Source: Viscum album
Lineage: Eukaryota > Streptophyta > Magnoliopsida > Santalales > Viscaceae
DNA: 64,000 nt
Assembly (NCBI GenBank): GCA_963277665.1
Contig: CAUJRU010000137.1
Location: 186,001-250,000, forward strand
Reading direction: 5' to 3'
Below the pieces are notes generated by a model that was given only the letters and a program-made list of their open reading frames with translations, was not told the DNA's origin and ran no database searches. Of this stretch, positions 1-12,250 are shown one piece after another. The stretch's first letter is position 1. The number at the start of each line of letters is the position of its first letter. The position numbers and the translations under genes are program-made.

Positions 1-1854
1 GTAATAAATTTATTAAATAATTATAAATAAAAAATATATATCATATATAAATATATTATCCATCATAATTTCCACCATGATAGGTGGTAGAGGAAAAAAT
101 GAACAATCAACAGTTCTTGAGGCTGTAATTTGTCGTACACAGAAATAGTACGTTTGATACCCATTATATGGAGGTGTATGTAATTTTATGTTGAAACCAT
201 AACATAAAAACAACCTAGTATATTTATTATATTGTTGGTGTTATATAAATAAGTAATAAATAGATTTTAGTGTATGGAAAATTGAAATGAAACTAGACAG
301 CTTGAGAGAAGATGTTGCCTCTTAATCGAGTAATTTATTTTGGTTTGTACCAAAAGGATTCCTTGGAAGTATTTATTCCCAATGGGAGGCTTCAAGGATT
401 ATAGGAGGTTTTTTGGTAATATATATGGGAAGATATTGTCCTAACATAAGTGGTTTTAGAGGTTTGAGTAATGGGGAGATGTGGTGGCCTTTTATTAGGG
501 AAGAAAATGACTCACGTGGTATTTTTTGAAAAGAAGTTTGGTGTACCCACGTTTCTGCCTAAAAAAAGTTTTAAAAATAAAAAAAATAACTAATTTAATA
601 ATAATTGATTAATTTGGTCCATTCAATTGTTTTTTGAAAATTTTATAGGTCATTTGATCCCCTAAGGTAAAGGTGTAGTCCTTTATTAAGCGTAATTTTT
701 CCTTAATAATTGTAATTAATTGTAATTACTTTCACTAATATTTGTTGGTAACAACAAATATGGTCTTATTATAAATTATAAATTATGTTTATTATAAATA
801 TGGAATCCATTTTCCCAAATTCTAATCATATAAGAGGATGAAATTGGTTTAAATTTATTCTCACAGGCAGGACGACAATGCAGGTTTTTAAAGTAAAAAC
901 CTCTAAAAGATTGCTATATTTCTATAATAAATTAATTAATTAAAATGAAATAAATTGTATTAATTTATAAAAATAATATATAATTAAACATTAAACCAAA
1001 TTAAAAATATAATTTAACCTTATAAATAAATTATATGAAAAATCAGTTTTGAACTAAAATTCGGTATTTTTAACTATTCATTAAAAAATGAAATGTTTCA
1101 GAAAAATTTCATAAATTCACCATAAAATAAATATTATGTTATTATTTAAAATATTAATTTTATTTTTAATTATTAAATAAATTAAATAGCAAAATTTTAT
1201 ATTTAAAATGATTTCTCCATTAATATGTGCTAAAATTGCCTTTATAAAAATATTGGGTTTTAGGTGTGAAATTTAGTATGTTCTTATCTTATGATTATAA
1301 AACCTAATGGATAAATATATAAAATATTTTATTGAAAATAATATATATATATATATATATATATATTACTTTAATATCACTCATTAATTATAATTAATTT
1401 AATCAATTATTATTAAACAACTTTTTTAGCATAAAAATAGTTTTCTATAAAAAAATATTTACTTTATATCCAATTACTTATTATATTCATTTATAATTAA
1501 TTTGTAACCAATTAATTGATTATATATTTTTATAAACCATAATTTTCATAATTTATTTATTACTATTCATAACTACTAATCTAATTACTAGTTTATTTCT
1601 CATTGTATTTTAATAGTATATTATTGTTTGATAAAACATAGTCTTGCGTATAACACAAGCCATCGAGGAAGGATTCTCTTATGTGTAAAGCACACTAACA
1701 TGGTGTTGCATGAATTAAAATATATATAATATATTCTAAATATTAAAAAAAATTATAATGTATCTGGATATTATATTAACTTACATGCCTGGTGTCGCAT
1801 GTCATACATTCTTTCAAATACAAGGTTCTTACTTTAGATTTTTAGGGTGTCACA
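1..1854 (-). mobile_element. Partial gypsy LTR (copy alpha), minus orientation
   Basis: The right end reads GGGTGTCACA on the plus strand, i.e. an LTR beginning TGTGACACCC on the minus strand, with a purine-rich tract just inside it (about 1855-1864). Blocks match the long LTRs at 45.8-57.6 kb in the same order. The stretch near 780-840 matches 49565-49600. The stretch near 1630-1690 (CATCGAGGAAGG) matches the one near 50205. A CCTTTTATTAGG at about 488-499 sits where those LTRs have CCTTTTATAAG, so the TATA box has decayed. The left end lies outside the window. Orientation and family are fairly sure; exact age and partner LTR are not known. Confidence 0.6.
1341..1366. repeat. (AT)13 microsatellite
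   Basis: An uninterrupted run of 13 AT dinucleotides within the alpha LTR. Confidence 0.9.
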
Positions 1855-1924
1855 ATTTCCTCCAAATTAGATAATATGATCATAGGACATGTGTAATTAT
1901 CTCTTAAAATTAAAATTTTATATT

Positions 1925-2580
1925 CTTAGTGAGGGGTTTGAGCTCTAGAATGGGTGGTGCTTTACTTTAGGGAAGAAACCTGGGCCTAGGTGGACCAAGG
2001 TCTTCATGTTTCCTCTTGAAGAAGTAAATATAGAAGGTTTCCTCCCCATCACTATTGTTTCCAAAAAACAATTTCCTCACATTTAGACTACTCTCTTGTG
2101 GAAAAAATATGTTCCATATAAAATTCATATATGTGTTCCAAAAAACTCTACCTCAAACTCATCAACCAGATCTCTTTCCATACATGAGCTAATTCTCATA
2201 CAATTTATAGTAGGGACCTCATGTTCACTATTAATCTCCTCTAGCATCCTCAAAAAGTATTCTTCCTCTTATTCAACTGAACCTTCAGCTACTAACATCT
2301 CATCATTGGGAAAGATAGGTGGGTGGGTTATTTAATTTTCTTGAACACATTTAACTCCTCTTTTTTCTCCCAAGTTGAAAAATAATTTTCCATTATAGAC
2401 ATATAATATAGATCCCCCTATGGCCAGGAAGGGCCTACCAAGGATGATAGGTACCTCCTGGTCACACACTATATCAGGAATCAAAAATTTAATAGGTAGA
2501 AAGAGTATACCTACTCCCACTAGTAGTTCATTTACCCTATATTCTAGATGAGTAATGAATTGATCAATAAGTTTTAACAT
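1925..2580 (-). pseudogene. Athila/Tat-type gypsy protease fragment plus linker to RT
   Basis: The minus-strand frame from 2580 to 2332 contains DQEVPIILGRPFLAIGGS, the C-terminal hallmark of the retropepsin of Athila/Tat gypsy elements (consensus VPIILGRPFLATG). The protease cuts the Gag-Pol polyprotein. Further downstream, near 1930-1960, another segment reads PPILELKPL, the usual linker just before reverse transcriptase in this clade. The coding signal then stops, and an LTR end lies only about 70 bp away at 1854. RT, RNase H and integrase are therefore missing, by deletion or because another LTR was joined here. The catalytic DTG region is not visible. Confidence 0.72.
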
Positions 2581-2599
2581 AATAGTTGTGGGTTGGGGA

Positions 2600-4502
2600 T
2601 ATTTTAATCTCCAATGTTAAAAAATTTAAAGAGGTATAAAGTTGATTATAGCTCCTAAATAAAACAAACAATTGAACTTACCGCCTATATCTCCAAAAGT
2701 ACGAGGAATAACAAAGCTCCATGGGTCTTAAAGATTAGGAGGTGTCTTATTTTTCAAAATATAACTACACCCCTCTATCAGAATATAAGTGGAAAATTCA
2801 TCAAAGGACTTTTTTAGAAGATTTTATTGAGTGATTTTATGTTTTATAGGATTTCTATCAATGATTAAAAAAAACTGAATGTCAATGTTCAAATTTTTAA
2901 CCACTTTGAGAAATTTTAGAAATTAAAATTAAAATTTTTATTTTTTTATTCTTTTTTGAAATGGTATTACACGGTAAAAGTTTATAACAATTGGGGGCAT
3001 CCCTACCACTTCTTCTTCAAGATTTTTCTTATCATTATTTAATTTTTTTAATACATTTTCTTTTTCTTAGTTGGAACAGTATGAACCAAAGGGTTTCTAG
3101 TGTTATTGTCCTATTTTTTATTTTCAGTATTTTCTAGATTCAATCTATTAAATTCATCCATTTTTTCATTTTCAAAAGTTTGGGACACTTTATTAGGTTA
3201 TTGGTGTGTTTTAAGACCACTTATAGTGGTCAAAACCATTGAATTTTTTCTGGGATTGGCTTCAGTGGTACATTGAATCTTACCTTTGTCTCTATTTTCA
3301 ACATCCCTGGCCAATTGTCCCATTTTAATTTCCTTATTTTTTTCTTATTGAGTCCTTCTTAACTTAATCAAAGTCATTTTTTGTCTTTTATTCATAAAAT
3401 ATACCTATAAACTTTCGGAACATTCCTCTCACTTCATATTGTGAGTTGGATGAATCAACCTTGGGTTGGGGTTGGAACTAATACCTAGAAGGTTGCTGGA
3501 ATCCAGGAGGGGAAGTAGGTTGAAGGACTCCATGATCCATACAAGAGAGGTTCAGGTAGTTCATTTACTTGTGGTTGTAGGTTTTTGAATATGATTCTTC
3601 CATAGGTTTCATACTAAGACCATATCCAGAAAACTTTTCACTCTTCAGAGTTTACTCAGGAACGTCAATGTTGGGACAACAAGTTAGTTTGTTCCCATGC
3701 ATTCCACAGTGGTGGCATTTCTCCCAAAGAGTGGTGTGTGTGTGTGTTCTCATTGAAAAAACTAGCAACTTGGGATTCATATTGTGTTACATGGGTGGGT
3801 TCTTTTATAACAATGGTTCTTATCCTAGAGCGTTTGTGTTATGAGTTTTTTTCCATATTATTAAAGATTTGTTTCAACTCCTTAGTAGTCCTATCACAAA
3901 GTCACATCCATCAAATTAGTCTACCAAGGTATTATGTTAAGGGGTGAGCCTATTATAGAATGTTCTCATGAGTAATTTGGGAGTTCATTTATTGTTTGGA
4001 AACTATCTCACCAATCCCCTAAATCTATCATAGCCTTCAAGAAACATCTCTACCTCATCATGTAGAAAACTAGTGATTTTGTTCCTAATCTCAGAGATCA
4101 TTCTCTTAGGTTATAATTTCATTGTGAAGCAATAATATACTTGATCCCATGAGATAATGATTTATTACTATAATTTTTAGAACCATGACTAAGCATTTAC
4201 CTTGAGGCAGAAAGGGAAAACTCTAAATTTAATTACTCCTCACTCAGGATTCACAGTATTATCATCTAGAAAGTACAAAAGAAATACCTAATAATGTAAA
4301 GAGAGACTTCACTAGGAATCCCATTGAAGTTTGGAAGCTGATACAACATATATTTTTTAATTTCATAGTTTTGGGACCTAGTTGAGTGCTTAATGCAGGA
4401 TGAGTTTCTAGAGAAATAAGGAAGTAGGAATTTCCTCAAATTGTTCCTCTCTACTATTTCATTACCTAGATGGTTCACATTAATAGGTGGTAGATTTTCC
4501 AT
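2600..4502 (-). pseudogene. Athila/Tat-type gypsy gag, decayed
   Basis: Gag is the capsid/nucleocapsid protein that packages the element's RNA. A 78-codon minus-strand frame starting at 4502 has the layout of Athila/Tat Gag N-termini. It has an asparagine/proline-rich lead, then NYEIKKYMLYQLPNFNGIPS, which corresponds to the family's FEIK...LPxFxGLxxEDP motif. A degenerate zinc knuckle lies at about 3676-3717 and reads CHHCGMHGNKLTC; the histidine expected after the glycine is Asn. The rest is broken by many stops and cannot be followed in one frame. It lies upstream of the protease fragment, in normal gag-protease order. Confidence 0.65.
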
Positions 4503-4864
4503 GTTTAATTTTCAGCCTCTCTATTAATTTCCATTTTGATTTCATTCTGGTTCATTTTCAATTCTCTATCGTGCTTTTCAATTTTATGAATAATAGGTTC
4601 TAATGTCTCAGTTTTTGAACTTTTTTGCATAAATCAACAAGTTCACTGATTATTTTGAATTTAAATTTTCTTGGAGAAATTTTTTTGACATTTTTTTATT
4701 GTTTTTTTATTTTTGATTTTTTATAATAGTTTTTTTATTTTTGAATTTTTATAATAGTTTTTTATTTTTTATTTTTTTTTTGTTTTATTTTTTAAATTTT
4801 TTTTGTTTGTTTTTTCATATGTGAACTTTTGTTTTGTTTTTATAATTAGTCTCACGCACCTTCC

Positions 4865-4884
4865 TTGGTAAAGGTTCCAAAATT
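4865..4884 (-). other. Decayed primer binding site, tRNA-Asp type
   Basis: On the minus strand this reads TTTGGAACCTTTACCAAGGA. It aligns with the TGGCGCCGTTGCCGGGGA primer site typical of Athila and Tat elements; most differences are losses of C or G. Its position just upstream of the gag fragment, next to a TGACATCATGG LTR edge at 4885, supports the call. Confidence 0.5.
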
Positions 4885-6400
4885 TGACATCATGGTCATT
4901 GATCAAAATAAAATTTAAATTTTAAACACCTAATTACTATAATAGTTGTGGAAACAAGGGTATCATTCCATAGGGAAGGACTGAGTGTGTTCTTGAGTGA
5001 CAATAAAAAATAAAAAAAACAAAAATAGAGAGAAAAGTGGATGTTGGTAATGAAATAGGGAGGTGGTTGGAAAATTTGTGTGAGTGTGTGTGAGACAAGT
5101 GCAAATAAGTAGGAAACAAACAATCAGAAAAAAAATAGTTGAAAACAACCAAAATGATAGAAAGGGGGTCGGCTGGCTGGATTTTATTCCGGGATTCCCT
5201 TACTCATGTACAATAATTTAAACCTCTAGATCTTATTAAAGGAATTTGAATAAATTTTCTTCCATTAAACCTATCACTGAACTATCTTTCATAGTTTATC
5301 AAGTATATAAATTGTTCAATCACCATTTGGCAATAATCATAAAATCACTAAGCTCAAAACTTTTGGTTGAAATCAGTGTGCCTATCTCCTTTGAGCATGA
5401 TTAAACTTTCAGTAAAATCCTTAGATTAAATAAAAATAATATTTTATTCTATTCAAGATTTGTTTTTAAATATTTTTGTGGTTTTTTAAACCAAAATATT
5501 GTCCAGATAATTAGAGAAAGAGGAAACTAGCATAAGAAAATACATGATCAAATGGAAACTCATAATAAAAAAACTCACCTTATTACACCCAAAGGAAATT
5601 AGTCAATCATATTTTAGATTAACATATCAATGGATTTATAAATATATAATTTCATGTTAAGTGAAAATGAAAAAAAATGAGCTGGGAGAAAATGAATTCT
5701 CTCACTTCCTAATTGATCTCTAGATGTTATGATGTCCTCTTACTACAACCTGATCAGTGTCTGGAATGGTGTTTTGTCTCCTACCCTGGGAATCTAGAAG
5801 TGGTGAAGAGTGCTTCTCTACTGATCTGTTACTTAAAGAAGTGGTGGTTCTCTGGTCTAGATGTGGTGATGGGAGTCGTGGTATCCTCTTTCTCGTGGAA
5901 GTATGGAATTGGTTTGCTCCCTAATGCATTATGGAACTCTCTCAAATGTGTGTGTGGTCAAAATGGGAAATTCATCTTCTTCCCTAATCCAACGTTTGGA
6001 ATCCTCCAATCCATATCACCCTCTCATGTTATAGTCATGGATCACTACTTCTGGCCTCTATGTGAAACTTTCACAATGCCACTTCCTCTTCGTCTGTCAC
6101 CGGAGCTTAAACTCCCTTAACTGAATGAAGGTGTGCTATACCACACAGTCCAGTCGCATGATCCCTCCCCTACACAACGACACAAGAAACTAATAAAAAA
6201 ATAGAAAAATAAAAAATAAATTAATTAAATTAAATTATTACTGTAGTTAAATAAATACATAAAAAATCCGTTTATATTTTAATAATAATTAATATATATT
6301 GTAACTATTAAAATATTTAAAAATTATTAATATTAACAATATACATATTAATTATATGTAGCTAATATTAATATTAATTTTATAAATTATTATTATGTAA
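4885..6400 (-). mobile_element. Probable 5' LTR region of the Athila/Tat-like element
   Basis: The position directly outside the primer site, with a TG at 4885, makes this the expected 5' LTR (minus orientation). I did not find its far end or a matching second LTR. The 4.7-4.8 kb stretch just inside is T-rich low-complexity DNA. No protein was recognised here. Confidence 0.35.
5713..6120 (+). other. Unrecognised 135-codon open frame inside LTR-like DNA
   Basis: The longest frame of the left 30 kb, 135 codons from ATG to TAA, rich in Trp, Ser, Leu and Val. It contains no motif I recognise and sits antisense to the surrounding minus-strand element, in the presumed LTR. The local base composition is less AT-rich than its surroundings, which makes chance open frames longer. 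I regard it as probably not a gene; a host-derived fragment cannot be excluded. Confidence 0.2.
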
Positions 6401-6418
6401 AAAACAAATAAATAAAAA

Positions 6419-6612
6419 ATGTATAAGTATAAAACAATAAATAAATTAATAAATATACAAACTATTATAATTAATCAACTTATATTAACTTTATTATTAC
6501 AATTATTATATTATATTAATTATATTAATAAGTATATATGTTATTATTATTATAAATATTATTATTATTATGTTATTATTTATATTTATATTATTATTAC
6601 ATATATAATATT
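6419..6612. repeat. Low-complexity (TTA)n/AT-rich tract
   Basis: About 190 bp almost free of G and C, with imperfect TTA runs at about 6540-6600. The open frame across it is only Tyr/Ile/Asn low complexity. Confidence 0.8.
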
Positions 6613-6639
6613 ATAATTATAATAAAGAAAAAAAGAAGA

Positions 6640-7620
6640 TGAAGATGGGGAGGGTTCAGTGAGGCATAAGAAAAAGGGGGAAATTGGGGGGTGTGTCATG
6701 ATAGCATAGGGGATAAGTAAAGAGGTAAGGACTCATCTGGTAGTGGTTCTGGATCTGGTAGTTCGTGCAGGTTCTTGTGGGGTGTGGATTTGATGGCACA
6801 ACAGCTCGGGTTGGGGTGGAGGAAGGTGACACGGATGGTGGCCATGGGGAGGAGTGGCTCGACTTTGGTAAAGCGCAGTCGGTGGTGTGACACTGATGGA
6901 TTGTCAGATTCTTGTGGGTTCTCTAGTGGTCTACATCTCTAATTACAAAAAGACAGGCTTTGGATTCATTGGACAGTAGAGGTTGCGGCCTCTACAGGTG
7001 TGGCATGGTGGAGGGTGTTCTTCATTTTTTGATTTTGGGGATTCTAATTTTGAATCTACAAGTTCTTCAAATTTTGATCTCCTACTGGAATTGTTGAATT
7101 TTTTTTCTTCTTATATTTCCTTCATTTTCTTGTTGTTGTCACTGTTTTTTTACGATTTTGTGGCAATGGATAGAGGAATCGTGCTACTGGGGGTGAGAAA
7201 TGGTAGAAACAGTGACTGAATAAACGAATTTATGCTCGTGACTCCTAGAGTACAGGGGTTGTAAATGAGTATGGAAATCATCACTGGGAGAAGGAAGTGG
7301 TGTCATGAGAGGCAGTATCAACTGGATTATGAAGAGATAATATTGTGTGGAAGTAAGGAGAGGGTAATAGTTAGACATGAAAGATGGTCTAGTAGTGAGA
7401 GATCCTAGCGGTGACATGTTGAAGTCACCGCTTAGAAGCAGAACGATGAGAAGTTAAGTGGAGTTCCTAGCAGTGATAAAAGACTCACCACCCTAGCCTA
7501 TATGGTCGTAAATTATGAAAAAAAGGGAGAGATAGGGCTAGCTGTGAGATAGGAGTCACCGCCAAAGAAGTTGGAAGTGATTGATCGAATTGCTGCAGCA
7601 ACACTTCGACAGTCAAAAAA
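6640..7620. other. GC-richer stretch of unknown origin
   Basis: Roughly 1 kb with much higher GC than its flanks. It has G-rich plus-strand text and short open frames on both strands (minus 6893-6696 and 7417-7184, plus 6983-7219). None carries a known motif. Several short segments repeat loosely, for example GGAGTCACCGCC-like, GACTCACCACC-like and GAAGTCACCGC-like between 7415 and 7565. It may be the U3 of the neighbouring LTR or a captured gene fragment; I cannot decide. Confidence 0.3.
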
Positions 7621-8225
7621 CGATAACAACAACAAAAAAACATTACAAAATAAATAAAATAATTAATTAAACTAAAATAAAATAAAAAAAATAACTAAAA
7701 AAACAAATGAAATAAAAAATCTAATTCACATTTCAAAATTTTAAAAAAAAAATTATTTTTCAACAAAGAATTAATTTCATTTTACAATCTATTTACAATT
7801 TTTTTTTAAAAATATTTTAGTTGGTTCGATTAAGTTAATTAACTAATTAATTTATTAACAAATTAATAAAATCAAAGAATTAATGGTAAAATAAAAATAT
7901 TACTAAGTATTAAAATAATTTACTAAATTTGAAATAAATTATGAAATGAAAATTTATTTAATTATTTAATTAAAGAAATTATAAATGAATTAAAAGGATA
8001 AATGAAAAATTATTACAAGAAACAAAAGAATAAATAGTAAAATGAATGTTAAACAGAATGACTTAATTAAATTAAAATTATTCAAAATGATTAAAATAAT
8101 CAATAAAATACATGTTTTTCACAACAAAATAAAACATTTTCAATTAAATACAAAATTGAAAAAAAAATGTTAATAATTATTAAAATATATTATTTGGAAA
8201 ATAAAAATAGAAGAAAAAATTGATG
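7621..8225. other. AT-rich DNA, nothing recognised
   Basis: Very A-rich, with AAATTA-type words and no open frame or repeat I could assign. Confidence 0.5.
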
Positions 8226-9809
8226 TGTTAAGGTGAAACGAAAATAAGCCGCATCATAATCCTTTGAGACATAGTGAATTCCGAGATGTATGTAGGCCCA
8301 TAAATATGAATCAAATTTCATGGAATGAAGAATAAATAATTTATAGGGAGTATCTCATTTTTGTGAATGAATTATGGAATCCATTGTTGAATTCTTGTAT
8401 CATTAATATAATGGTGTATGATTCATGAGATTAAATACATATATATTAATCATAGAGAGATGAAGAATAAGAAACCAAGAAATGGTGAAGAAGAGAATGT
8501 GAGGTAGGTTCTGCAAATGAAGAAGTATCCATGATTATATTTACTATAGAATCACACATAATGAAGGATCCATTTTGAACAATGATGAAGTCATGTCAAT
8601 TACTTTATATTAACATATAATTTTTTTGGATAGTTACTATAGAAAAGTTTGTTCGATAATGTTTATTTTTAGGGGATAAGTTAATTTCAATTCTTTATGC
8701 ATTTTAAATGATAATACGTTTAAGTTGATTAATGTGGATCTGGCCAATAGAGGTTACCTAATATACCTAAGGATTCAAATTACTATAAAACATTGTAATT
8801 CAAATCATGTTTTCATATTGTAATGTGAAAAATAAACTAAATATAATAAGAATAATGGAAACCGATGCTACAGTTGTTTATTATTCTATATATATGTGCA
8901 TATTTTAGGTCTATGAAATGAAAATGATGGAACTTAATTTTAACACTATGATTAAATATGGAATATTTTGGTGTTAATGATATAATGATATGACTCAATA
9001 GTAATCTTCATATATTTTTTGAATGAAATACAAGAAGGGAGAACAAGTTTAGGTTATATGCACTGAAGAAAAGAAGAATATACTAAGCATGTTGTGCATA
9101 TTTGTTTTCACAGTAAGAATAAGAAAAATTGGCAGATTTATATATGAGGTTCATGATAAGAATAAATCTTTGACCTATGTAATAAAAGAATCATTCTAGT
9201 TAGTTTTTGTGATGAGGAAGAAGGTTGTGTGCATTGTTTTTCATAAAAGGTAAGAAGAAGATAATTTCGTTGAATATTTTTGTGTAAGTGATAATAAATG
9301 AATATAGAGGAGAAGAATAAAGTAGAAATATGATAATCAATATAATTCACATCTGGTGGAGTAATTTCTTGATGTTTGGAAGAAATTAAAAAAATACACT
9401 ATCTATAAAGGAATTATAGGGATTCAAAAACAAGATTCATGTGGACTAGGCTATCACCAATCTAAGGAATCATGATTATATTTTGTTCCCTCACCTAAAG
9501 TGTTGGTAACCAAACTTCAGTTCATGATTGTTTTGAGGAAAAAATAATATAATTGGTACCTCAATATAGTGGAGAAAGTGTGTATTGGTCACCACCATAC
9601 ACAGTAAGGAATATCAACTCTTATTGAGTATTAAAATTTGTACAAATAACATGTGTTATACTATACTTTTTTTCAACTAATTTAATATAAAAATGATGAT
9701 ATTCAATGTAATAACATGGATAATAAGTAAATAGATAAAAAATATACTGAATAAAAATTCCCCAAAATCAATTCACCCCCCCCCCCTCAGGGTTGAGTAT
9801 GTCCCAATG
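8226..9809 (-). mobile_element. Candidate solo copia LTR
   Basis: The right end on the minus strand reads TTGGGACATACTCAACCC followed by a G9 run and GTGAATT. This is the same opening style as the Sirevirus LTR in this window (TACTCAAGAGGGGGGTGAATT-like). The left edge reads TGTTAAGG. The flanking pentamers are TGATG and TGATT, a near match for a 5-bp target duplication. No coding signal lies inside. The right edge lies inside the integrase remnant of the next element, which would explain why that stops abruptly. The LTR tips are mutated and there is no second copy to compare. Confidence 0.35.
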
Positions 9810-9814
9810 TGATT

Positions 9815-10164
9815 CTAATGGGTAGTTATCTATTAGCTTTAACCTGTTGACCAATTAAACATTTCATGGTAAAATATATAATATCATTCTTCATTCCACC
9901 CCACCAATAATAATATTAAAGGTCTCTATCAATTTTAGTGTTGTCGGGATGAATAGAAAATGGAGAGCTATGATTTTATCTTAACAATTTTTTCTTCAAC
10001 TGAGAATCACCTACCATACAGAACCACTTTCCACATATTGTAACACCTTCTTTATCAATTTTAAATTTAGGAAACTTGACCTTATTTACCAAATCTACCA
10101 TTTCTTTCAAATCATAATCTTCTTGTTGATCATTCTTAATTCTTTCCAAAAAATATGACTGCAC
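9815..10164 (-). pseudogene. Chromovirus-like gypsy integrase N-terminus, truncated
   Basis: Integrase inserts the cDNA into the genome. The minus frame 10164-9976 matches the spacer before the integrase zinc domain (FKIDKEGVTICGKWFCMV, compare the usual FRVDEDGVLRFxGRLCVP). The following segment to about 9815 keeps the outline of the HHCC zinc domain: an IHP-like histidine, YYWW-like aromatics as IIIGG, and a degraded C-x2-C followed by QQVKA. Stops interrupt it. The DDE core and any chromodomain are absent because the sequence ends at the candidate copia LTR. Confidence 0.65.
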
Positions 10165-10699
10165 TCGAACCTAAACCAAAAGAGAGGGAGTTCTTTCACA
10201 AACAATTTCTATTAAAACATTCATCAAATCATTATCCAAAGGATCATGTTCCAAATTTAACATATTTAATGATATATTATATTTTTAACTCAAGTAATAA
10301 ACAACCTTATATTCTTTTCATGGATAATAGTGAATCATGTAATCAAAATCCTTTTTCAGTTTAAGACATCTTCTTTATCTCATAATCAACCCTTATTTAA
10401 AAATATATATACATTAAAATTTTATGGTCACTATATATTTCACATTTCACTGAATAAAAAATATTCCTATAAATTTTTAAAGTAAAAAACCACAACTACA
10501 AACTCAAGATCATTTGTATGGAAATTCAACACATTGAGTTTTAGTTAACATGATGCATACTAAATTACCCAATCATATCGCATCAATACACAACCAGGTC
10601 CCTTCAAATAAGAATCAATAAAAATAAAAAAAATTCTTTTTGTAAAGTCTAACACTAGATTATTAACCAATAATTATTTAAAATACTAAAAATATTCAT

Positions 10700-11500
10700 A
10701 ACATTCCTTTATTCAAATTAATTTAACTTGTTTTTGAGTTAACTTAGTTAATTGGCTAGATAGTCGAGCAATGTTTTCAACAAACCATATATAGAAACCC
10801 ACTAATCTAAGAAATGTCAAATCTCAATGATATTTATTACTCCTTTACACTCTTATACAACATTAGATTTAAAAATATCAATAGTTATGAAATATCTAGA
10901 AATAATACTCCCACAGAATTAATTCTATTTTAACGAAGATTTACTTTAGCTAAATTTTTCATAAAACATAATTTCTTTTAAAGTATAAACAATAATCCTT
11001 AAATGAAATTCATGATCCTAATATATTTTATAATAAACCAAAATGTTATCAAGGAATAAAACCACATAATTTTGTAAATAATCTTGTAGAACTTTATTCA
11101 TGAGATCTATAAATACAATGGGTCTATTCATCAACCCAAAATGTTTAACCAAAAACTCATAATTACCATACGTAGTATGTAATTCTTTCCTAGGAATTCC
11201 TTCCTCATTCACCTCCATCTAGGGCTACATAGACTTGAGATCAATCTTTTAAAAATACTAAGTACCCTAGAGAGGATCAAATAAGACATAGATATGAAAC
11301 AATAGATACTTATTCTTAACAATGTAATTATTGAGTGATCTATAATCAATAAAGAGTCTCATGAAACTATAATTATTTTTAAAGAAAAAATATAATCACC
11401 CTAAGGTTAATTTCTAGGGAATATGAAAACCATATAAATCAATACATTTAAATAATTTTTCAATTCCAAAATTTAAACTTAATATATTCAATAAGGGTGT
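10700..11500 (-). pseudogene. Gypsy reverse transcriptase / RNase H remnant
   Basis: The 66-codon frame 11218-11018 is a clear gypsy RT core. It runs from GIPRKELHTTYGNYEFLVKH through FGLMNRPIVFIDLMN to FLDNILVYYK. The catalytic box is normally (F/Y)xDDIL, and here the second Asp is Asn. An Asn at this site would abolish polymerase activity. Flanking sequence toward 10.7 kb has fragments of the connection/RNase H region in broken frames. It sits between integrase (lower coordinates) and protease (higher), the normal gypsy order on the minus strand. Confidence 0.8.
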
Positions 11501-11759
11501 TTTGAAAATGGATTATAATCAGAAACTAAGTCAATAGTAAATTTAGTCTCCTACTCAGAAATAAAACCAAAAAATCATCGAGAAATATATAAATATATTT
11601 ATTAACTATTGGCACATCACTACTTTTAACAGTTCCTTTCTTTTTGAAAATATGTGCTAGAAAACTTTTAATTCCATCACTTATCTATTTCTCATCTTTC
11701 ATGATATGTTATAAAAGGTATGAATTCATTATTATATACATAATAAACTCTTTCTAAAA

Positions 11760-12010
11760 AATAAAATATTTAGATCTATAATCTATCTTATCATGATAAA
11801 CTAAAATCTAATCCATTCCCAGAATAATATTAAAAATAATTCCAAATATGATAATAGAAATATTTTTATAGACTCTTATTTCTTTAATACTATCCCTAGA
11901 GTTTTTACCAAGAGAACTAACTTCATTTATTGAGATAGTATTTCCATTTTACTTGAAAATTTATCAGATATAAAATAATGTGTTCATCCTAAATCAAAAA
12001 CAACAATTGG
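11760..12010 (-). pseudogene. Gypsy protease C-terminus and linker remnant
   Basis: The minus strand around 11760-11850 reads NIILGMD, a stop, then ILVYHDKIDYRSKYFIF. This is the chromovirus-type FDVILGMDWLxxxHAxIDCRxKxVxF segment after the protease active site; the tryptophan codon has become a stop. The upstream catalytic triad is not recognisable. Confidence 0.68.
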
Positions 12011-12250
12011 TAAAATCTGAATAAACAAGTAATGTACATGTTAATGCATTATTTAAGGGCCATGAATCTACTGTAGTAGTAGAAAAAGACTTTGTTGAAA
12101 CTCCCTATTTTTTATCTTGAGGAACCCAAACTTGATTCACTAACTATAAAAATTAATTATCATAATTTATTAATTCATTCAAATTAAAAAATCATACTGT
12201 TATATAACTATATGTTTTCCATTAACTTTTTCATCAAAAATCTCTTCCTT

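Noticed and set aside
4896..5152. Three overlapping small minus-strand frames, hydrophobic and His/Thr-rich
   Set aside because: They overlap in different frames across a GTGTGTG-rich low-complexity segment next to an LTR edge.
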